64,000 nt of DNA from Pseudomonadota bacterium (GTDB taxonomy: Bacteria; Pseudomonadota; Gammaproteobacteria; Steroidobacterales; Steroidobacteraceae), in contig JAFAEQ010000006.1 in NCBI GenBank assembly GCA_023423935.1, positions 1-64,000 on the forward strand, read 5' to 3'. Positions 58,828 through 64,000 of the stretch are shown here, piece by piece. The position numbers and the translations under genes are program-made. The notes under the pieces were generated by a model that saw only the letters and a list, made by a program, of their open reading frames with translations, was not told the DNA's origin and did no database searches. Position 1 is the stretch's first letter. Every line of letters starts with the position of its first letter.

Positions 58828-60255
58828 CTACGTGCCGTACCCCATCACCGCCTTCACCTCCAGAAACTCCTTCAATCCTTCGCGGCCCCATTCGCGGCCG
58901 TTGCCGGATTGTTTGTAGCCGCCGAAGGGCGCGTTCGAGTCGGTGGAGGCGCCGTTGAGGTGAACCATGCCGACGCGCAGTTTGCTGGCGATGCGGCGGG
59001 CGTGGTCGAGGTTGCCTGAGTACACGTAGCCCGAGAGGCCGTAGACGGTGTCGTTGGCGATCTTCACGGCTTCTTCTTCGGTCTCGTACGGAATCATCAC
59101 GAGCACCGGTCCGAAGATTTCCTCGCGTGCGATCGTCATCGAGTTGTTCACGTTCGCGAAGATCGTGGGCTTGATGAAATAACCTTTCTCGATGCCTCCG
59201 GGTCGGCCGGGACCGCCGGTGATCACGGAAGCGCCTTCATCGATGCCTTGCTGCAGCAGCCGCTGAATCTTCTCGAACTGATTGCGGTTCGACACCGGAC
59301 CCATGGTCACTCCCGGCGCCTTGGGATCGCCGACGTTGCAACGTTCGGCCACTGTCTTCGCGATCTTCACGGCCTCGTCGTAGACCTTCTTCGGCACGAG
59401 CATGCGCGAGGGTGCGTTACATGACTGACCGGTGTTCGACATCATCGACAGCACGCCTTGTTTGATCGCGGCGTTGAGATCGGCGTCCTCGAGGATGATG
59501 TTGGCGGATTTGCCGCCGAGCTCCTGCGACACCCGCTTGACCGTATCGGCGGCCGCTTTCGCAACCTGCACGCCTGCGCGCGTTGAACCCGTGAATGACA
59601 CCATATCGATGTCGGGATGACGCGAGATGGCTTCACCGACCGTCGGTCCATCGCCATCGATCATGTTGAACACGCCGCGCGGTACACCGGCTTCTTCGAG
59701 GATTTCGGCGAACACGTGAGCGCTGAGCGGGGCCACTTCGCTGGGTTTCAGCACGACCGTACAACCGGCGGCAAGCGCAGGCGCCACCTTGCATGCGATC
59801 TGATTGATGGGCCAGTTCCAAGGCGTGATCAGACCGCACACACCGACCGGTTCGCGCCGCAGACGCGTGCTGCCGAGTTGCTCTTCGAACTCGAAATCCT
59901 TGAGTGCGGCAAGCGTTGCCGCGAAGTGAGCCGGACCGCTCGCGGCCTGCGAGTTGAGCGCGAGCTTCATCGGTGCACCCATTTCATCGCTGATCGCCTG
60001 TGCGAGCCGCTGCATGTGCGGCTCGAACGATTTCAGAATTCTCTCCAGTAGCGCGATGCGTTCCTCGCGCGTGGTCTGGGAGAAGGTTTCGAAGGCACGC
60101 TTCGCTGCGGCGGTGGCCGCGTCCACGTCCGCCGCGGTGCCCAGCAGAATCCTGCCGACGGGCTGTTCAGTCGCCGGGTTGATGACGTCGAGTTCCTTGC
60201 GTCCGGCAGGGACCACCCAGGAACCGTCAATGAAAAATCTGCGGCAGTCGTACAT
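58828..60255 (-). CDS. NAD(P)-dependent aldehyde dehydrogenase
   Basis: A 475-residue aldehyde dehydrogenase with the general base in SQELGGKSANIILEDAD, the catalytic Cys in SNTGQSCNAPSRML, NWPINQIACKVAPALAAGC and the C-terminal SDSNAPFGGYKQSGNGREWG in part. The family oxidises a wide range of aldehydes; the sequence does not settle which. An NAD(P) binding segment FTGSTRAGVQVAK is present. The start at 60255 gives the usual length. Its stop directly follows the heptamer palindrome. Confidence 0.9.
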   Translation of the reverse strand: MYDCRRFFIDGSWVVPAGRKELDVINPATEQPVGRILLGTAADVDAATAAAKRAFETFSQTTREERIALLERILKSFEPHMQRLAQAISDEMGAPMKLALNSQAASGPAHFAATLAALKDFEFEEQLGSTRLRREPVGVCGLITPWNWPINQIACKVAPALAAGCTVVLKPSEVAPLSAHVFAEILEEAGVPRGVFNMIDGDGPTVGEAISRHPDIDMVSFTGSTRAGVQVAKAAADTVKRVSQELGGKSANIILEDADLNAAIKQGVLSMMSNTGQSCNAPSRMLVPKKVYDEAVKIAKTVAERCNVGDPKAPGVTMGPVSNRNQFEKIQRLLQQGIDEGASVITGGPGRPGGIEKGYFIKPTIFANVNNSMTIAREEIFGPVLVMIPYETEEEAVKIANDTVYGLSGYVYSGNLDHARRIASKLRVGMVHLNGASTDSNAPFGGYKQSGNGREWGREGLKEFLEVKAVMGYGT

Positions 60256-60683
60256 ACGAGCCTCGGCATCGCCGATGAGAGGAATGAAGGGGAGGGCTGG
60301 ATCATAACGTGTGCGGTCGACGGGCCGATGCCGTGCTGACGCCTACGCACATGAATCAGATGACATGTTCTACGGGTATTTCTGCACCGCGGGGCGAGCC
60401 GTCCCAAGACCCTGCTTGCAGTGGCAAGAAGTCCCCGCGGCATGCCTTGTCGCCGCCCGTTGCGAACTCAGCGGAGAGATCTTGCCGGCTCGCCCGACGC
60501 TCTGATAGCCTCCGATTGTCACCGGTGTCATTCTGGACTGGACAGAATGCAACCGGTGTCATCTGGTGGAAATCACTCCGCTTGCAAGCGCCGGGAACTG
60601 GCGCGGTCCGAGGAGCGCGGCTGTTGATGCTGCAAGGCAGGCAGGCCGGCTCCCGCTCGTAGTAATGATTGGGGGATAAACAC
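60256..60683. promoter_or_regulatory. Regulatory gap upstream of the TonB-dependent receptor with paired operator-like sites
   Basis: No gene I can support. Two direct repeats, ACCGGTGTCATTCTGG (60521-60536) and ACCGGTGTCATCTGG (60552-60566), are 31 bases apart, about three helix turns. ACCGGT is palindromic and GGTGTCA resembles a LacI-family half-site. GGGGGAT (60671-60677) is the ribosome binding site of the receptor gene. Confidence 0.55.
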
Positions 60684-63509
60684 ATGCCGGCATTCGATCG
60701 TAAGCACGGTCCGCTGCGCGCCTCTGTCCGCGCGGTCCTGGGCCTGGCTTCAATGTCCATCGTGGCAATTTCCGCGCAAGCGCAGGAAGCCCAGCCACAG
60801 AAGACGGATTCGCTGGAAGAGGTGGTCGTCACGGGCTTTCGCGAAAGCCTCAATCTCGCATTGAGCGACAAGCGCGATGCCATCGGCGCGGTCGATGCGA
60901 TTCGGGCTGAAGACATCGCCGATTTCCCCGACCTGAATCTGGCCGAATCCATCCAGCGTATTCCCGGTGTCGCCATCTCGCGCGATGCGGGCGAAGGTCG
61001 CACCATCTCCGTTCGCGGTCTGTCGCCCGAGTTCACGCGTGTGCGCCTGAACGGTATCGAAGCGATGTCGGCCAACGGCGGCACGGACGCGGCAGGTGGC
61101 ACGAATCGCGGCCGCGGCTTCGATTTCAACACCTTCGCTTCGGAGCTGTTCAACAGCATCGTCGTGCACAAGTCCGCCTCCGCGGAACTGGAAGAAGGCT
61201 CGCTCGGTGCGACGGTCGATCTGCGAACCGCTCGACCGTTCGACTACGACGGTTTCCAGTTCGTCGTGTCGGGACAAGGCCAGTACAACGATCTGTCCGA
61301 GAACGTCGATCCCCGTGCCTCGATGCTCCTGAGCAATATCTGGGGTGATGGCACGTTCGGCGCGCTGGTGTCCGTCGCATACACGGATCGCAGCTCGATC
61401 GACGAAGGCTCGAGCACGGTTCGGTGGGGTCAGGCGAGCGCGAACGGCAACTTCGCTGCCGAGAACACTGCGAACTACACATTGCAGGAGCTCAATGCCG
61501 CGTTCGTCCCGCGCATTCCGCGCTACGACTATTACGAGCACAAACAGGATCGTCTGGGTGTCACCGGTTCGCTGCAATGGGCGCCGAGCGATCGTTTCCA
61601 GCTGAATCTGGATACCGCATACGCCGAGTTCAATGCCGAGCGCGATGAGATCTTCCTGGAGATTCCGAACTTCAGTGCGGCGGCCAACGGCATCACTGTT
61701 CAGGACGCCGTGATCGACCAGAACAACACGCTCGTGTACGGCGTATTCAACAACGTCGACATCCGTTCGGAGCATCGTCACGACGAACTGTCCACGAAGT
61801 TCAAACAGGCAACGCTCGATGGCGTCTTCGAGATCACCGATACGCTGAAGGCGACTGCGCTCATCGGCCACTCGGAAGCGAAGCACGACAATCCGCAACA
61901 GACGACCTTGCTGTTCGACTGGCTGGGCTTTCCGCAAATCACTTACGACTATCGCGGTAACAGTCGCTTGCCGCTGCTGCAGTTCAGCGGCGCTGACGTG
62001 ACTTCTTCTGGTCAAGGCGTGCGACCGCCAGCGGGCTCGCCGCAGACGTATCAGTCGAACGGCTGGTATCTCTCACAGGTCCGTTTGCGTCCGCAGACGA
62101 CAGAGAACAGTTACGACACCGGCCAGCTGCAGCTCGAATGGAATGCGAGCGAGACTTTCACGCTGAAGGGCGGGGCTCAGTACAAGAAGTTCGAGTTCGA
62201 GACCACGGAGCTGCGGCGTTCGAACGGCACGAATTCGAATCAGGAAGCGACGATTCCCGCCAACATCGCGGCCATTCCGGTGGCGGACTACGGCAGTCAG
62301 TTCAGGCTGGCACGCGGATTCAATGTGCCGAACGGCACCACGACCCGTTTCCTGGTGCCCGATATGGGCAGGGCTACGGAGCTGTTCGACCTGTACAACA
62401 CCTCGGTGTGGACGATGGGTCCGCAACCGGCGCTCAATAACAATCGCGGCGTGACCGAAGAGGACACCGGCGGCTTCGTGCAGCTGGACTGGAATACGAC
62501 CGTGTTCGATCGCACTCTGCGCGGCAACGTCGGCGTGCGTTACGTCGAGACGAAGCAAGACTCGGACGGCTACAGCTATATCGCGGGCGCCCCTGTTTTC
62601 GTCGAAGCCGAGCGCACCTATGACAACACGCTGCCCTCGTTCAATCTCGCTTACAACCTGACGGACGATTTCATCCTGCGGGCATCGGCTGCAAAGGTCA
62701 TGTCGCGTCCGGGTCTGGGAGGCATCAATCCCGGCGGCACGGTGAGTGTTTCCGGTTCGTCGCGTACCGCGACCCTCGGCAACCCAAATCTCGAGCCGAC
62801 GCTCGCGAAGGCGTATGACCTGGCGTTCGAATGGTATTTCGCAGACGAGTCGCTGCTTGCACTCGCGCTGTTCTACAAGGATGTCGAAGCGCGTCCGACA
62901 GGCACGAGCACGACGGGACCGTTCACGGGCAACCCGTTCGGCATTCCCGATAGCGTCGCGATCGCAGCGTGCGGTGCGACGGCCGGTTGCTCGCCGGCAG
63001 CCGACTGGACGTTCAACACGACCGTGATGGGCGAGGGCGGCTGGCTGAAAGGATTCGAAGTCAGTTACCAGCAGCCGTTCACGTTCCTGCCGGGCTGGAT
63101 GTCGGGCTTCGGCACGATCCTGAACTACACATACGTCGATTCGGAGTTCGAATACCCGAACGGCGCGAGCGTCATCATCGAGCAGCTCGATGGACTGTCG
63201 AAGGAGTCCTGGAATGCGACGCTGTACTACGAGACAGGTCCGTTCTCCGCACGTGTATCAGCGGCCTATCGCGATCAGTATCTGACACGCGTTCCGGGTC
63301 AGAACGGCAACTCTGTCGAAGGGACGCTGGATACGCTGACGGTCGATGGATCGGTGCGTTACTCGGTGACAGGCAATCTCGATGTGACACTCGAGATGCT
63401 GAATCTCACTGACGAATGGCAGGATCAGTACGTGGACGCTTCGAATCGTCCCGTCTTCTATCACCACACCGGTCGCAACTACATTCTCGGTGCGCGCTAC
63501 AAATTCTGA
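60684..63509 (+). CDS. TonB-dependent outer membrane receptor
   Basis: A 941-residue receptor. The signal peptide (about 1-34, ending SAQAQ) is followed by the plug domain: EEVVVTGFRESLNLALSDKR, ADFPDLNLAESIQRIPGVAI and TISVRGLSPEFTRVRLNG. This is the Xanthomonas/Caulobacter-type receptor group, often used for plant oligosaccharides. A 22-strand barrel follows and ends in the usual terminal aromatic residue (ILGARYKF). Start 60684 has GGGGGAT 6 bases upstream. The following esterase gene suggests a carbohydrate-ester substrate (inference). Confidence 0.92.
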   Translation: MPAFDRKHGPLRASVRAVLGLASMSIVAISAQAQEAQPQKTDSLEEVVVTGFRESLNLALSDKRDAIGAVDAIRAEDIADFPDLNLAESIQRIPGVAISRDAGEGRTISVRGLSPEFTRVRLNGIEAMSANGGTDAAGGTNRGRGFDFNTFASELFNSIVVHKSASAELEEGSLGATVDLRTARPFDYDGFQFVVSGQGQYNDLSENVDPRASMLLSNIWGDGTFGALVSVAYTDRSSIDEGSSTVRWGQASANGNFAAENTANYTLQELNAAFVPRIPRYDYYEHKQDRLGVTGSLQWAPSDRFQLNLDTAYAEFNAERDEIFLEIPNFSAAANGITVQDAVIDQNNTLVYGVFNNVDIRSEHRHDELSTKFKQATLDGVFEITDTLKATALIGHSEAKHDNPQQTTLLFDWLGFPQITYDYRGNSRLPLLQFSGADVTSSGQGVRPPAGSPQTYQSNGWYLSQVRLRPQTTENSYDTGQLQLEWNASETFTLKGGAQYKKFEFETTELRRSNGTNSNQEATIPANIAAIPVADYGSQFRLARGFNVPNGTTTRFLVPDMGRATELFDLYNTSVWTMGPQPALNNNRGVTEEDTGGFVQLDWNTTVFDRTLRGNVGVRYVETKQDSDGYSYIAGAPVFVEAERTYDNTLPSFNLAYNLTDDFILRASAAKVMSRPGLGGINPGGTVSVSGSSRTATLGNPNLEPTLAKAYDLAFEWYFADESLLALALFYKDVEARPTGTSTTGPFTGNPFGIPDSVAIAACGATAGCSPAADWTFNTTVMGEGGWLKGFEVSYQQPFTFLPGWMSGFGTILNYTYVDSEFEYPNGASVIIEQLDGLSKESWNATLYYETGPFSARVSAAYRDQYLTRVPGQNGNSVEGTLDTLTVDGSVRYSVTGNLDVTLEMLNLTDEWQDQYVDASNRPVFYHHTGRNYILGARYKF

Positions 63510-63529
63510 GACCCCTGATACTCAGATTC

Positions 63530-63567
63530 GGGCGCCGGAACTCGCTCCACGGTCCGGCGCCCTTTTT
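63530..63567 (+). terminator. Intrinsic terminator of the receptor gene
   Basis: GGGCGCCGGA and TCCGGCGCCC form a perfect 10-bp stem with a 13-base loop, followed by TTTTT, 20 bases past the stop codon. Confidence 0.9.
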
Positions 63568-63634
63568 ATTTCCGGCTGTGTTGCCGAGCGGCGCGCTCGT
63601 GTCGTGCAATCCAGTCTCGATCGAGAGTGACGTG

Positions 63635-64000
63635 ATGAGCGAACGAAGCAAACGTGCATCACTGAGCCGCCGTGATGTCATCCAGGGCGCGGCTGCCACG
63701 CTTGCGGTTATGCAATCGGGTGCGGCTTTCGGTGCGACGAGCGCCCACGTCACGGCGACGACGCGAGCGGGGAAAATTCGTGGCCGCGTGATCGAGCGCG
63801 TGAAAGTGTTCAAAGGCATTCCCTACGGTGCAGACACCTCCGTGCGGCGATTTCTCCCGCCCGCGCTTCCTGAGTCGTGGGCGGGGACGCACGATTGTTA
63901 CGAGTACGGACCTGCGTGTCCGCAGCCGGGCATCAGCGAACCGATGAGCGAGGATTGCCTGGTGCTCAACGTCTGGACGCCGGGCCTGCGTGATCGCGCG
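63635..64000 (+). CDS. Type B carboxylesterase, Tat-exported, 5' part only
   Basis: The first 122 codons of a gene that continues past the window. The N-terminus has a twin-arginine motif (LSRRDVIQG) and a weak hydrophobic stretch (AAATLAVMQSGAAFG). The mature part starts VTATTRAGKIRGRVIERVKV then FKGIPYG, and later SEDCLVLNVWTPG, both hallmarks of type B carboxylesterases (cholinesterase-like). The catalytic serine loop GxSxG is beyond the end. Its place behind a TonB-dependent receptor suggests action on imported or surface-bound esters. Confidence 0.85.
   Translation, partial: MSERSKRASLSRRDVIQGAAATLAVMQSGAAFGATSAHVTATTRAGKIRGRVIERVKVFKGIPYGADTSVRRFLPPALPESWAGTHDCYEYGPACPQPGISEPMSEDCLVLNVWTPGLRDRA

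Noticed and set aside
60750..62015. Long minus-strand frame opposite the TonB-dependent receptor
   Set aside because: The sense strand encodes a clear plug domain; the antisense product has no recognisable motif.

Overview
The window looks like chromosomal DNA of a high-GC gammaproteobacterium. The pointers are an RpoH-type heat-shock sigma factor, the FtsE-FtsX-FtsY block, TonB-dependent receptor and glycoside hydrolase genes under LacI-like operators, a Pseudomonas-type DesA desaturase, AmpG, AzlCD, and a YdbH/YdbL outer-membrane module. A relative of Xanthomonadales or Steroidobacterales is my guess from style and gene content; the sequence alone does not prove it. Coding density is high, most genes are housekeeping, and there is no phage, plasmid, transposase or CRISPR array.

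Layout. 1-9.3 kb: an M16 peptidase pair, a bactofilin, a sugar-dehydrogenase/dihaem lipoprotein, a glycerophosphodiesterase, a YheT-like hydrolase and a saccharopine-dehydrogenase-like reductase. 9.4-17 kb: a membrane-anchored response-regulator fusion, an EF-G paralogue, a methyltransferase-like lipoprotein and a GH3 glucosidase with an upstream operator. 17-26.4 kb: the ydbH-ydbL pair, a PdsR/PdsS-type two-component pair with no sortase nearby, a small membrane protein, glutaryl-CoA dehydrogenase, an Mpo1-like protein and an OmpA-type lipoprotein. 26.4-42.6 kb: rpoH with a CIRCE element in its leader, ftsXE, ftsY, rsmD, coaD, mutM, desA, rpmG, rpmB, radC, coaBC, dut, pyrE, ampG, trmB, a LysR regulator and tRNA-Gly(CCC). 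42.6-44.8 kb: a decayed type I restriction-modification remnant next to the tRNA. 44.8-49.3 kb: AzlCD and a persulfide-response module (TSUP exporter, rhodanese, SqrR/BigR-type regulator, persulfide dioxygenase). 49.3-58.7 kb: a GTP cyclohydrolase II, phosphoglucomutase and a tight NAD salvage operon (nicotinamidase-like, pncB, nadE, nadM-Nudix). 58.8-64 kb: aldehyde dehydrogenase, a TonB-dependent receptor and the start of a Tat-exported type B carboxylesterase running off the end.

The feature least explained by known families is between the genes. At least eleven junctions carry imperfect palindromes whose arms are tandem, slightly degenerate short units: heptamers (TGATGAG, CTAGGTG, TGGACAA) or roughly nonamers (CCGCAAAGA, CACGGGG-type). 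Seven lie between converging genes; several run into a stop codon. One at 50.2-50.6 kb has grown into a tandem array that repeatedly copies the 3' end of the neighbouring gene. Another sits between pdsR and pdsS, where a ribosome binding site would be expected. Together with the CIRCE element on rpoH, the fused YnbE/YdbL-like lipoprotein and the receiver-transmembrane fusion, these are the best places for a second look.
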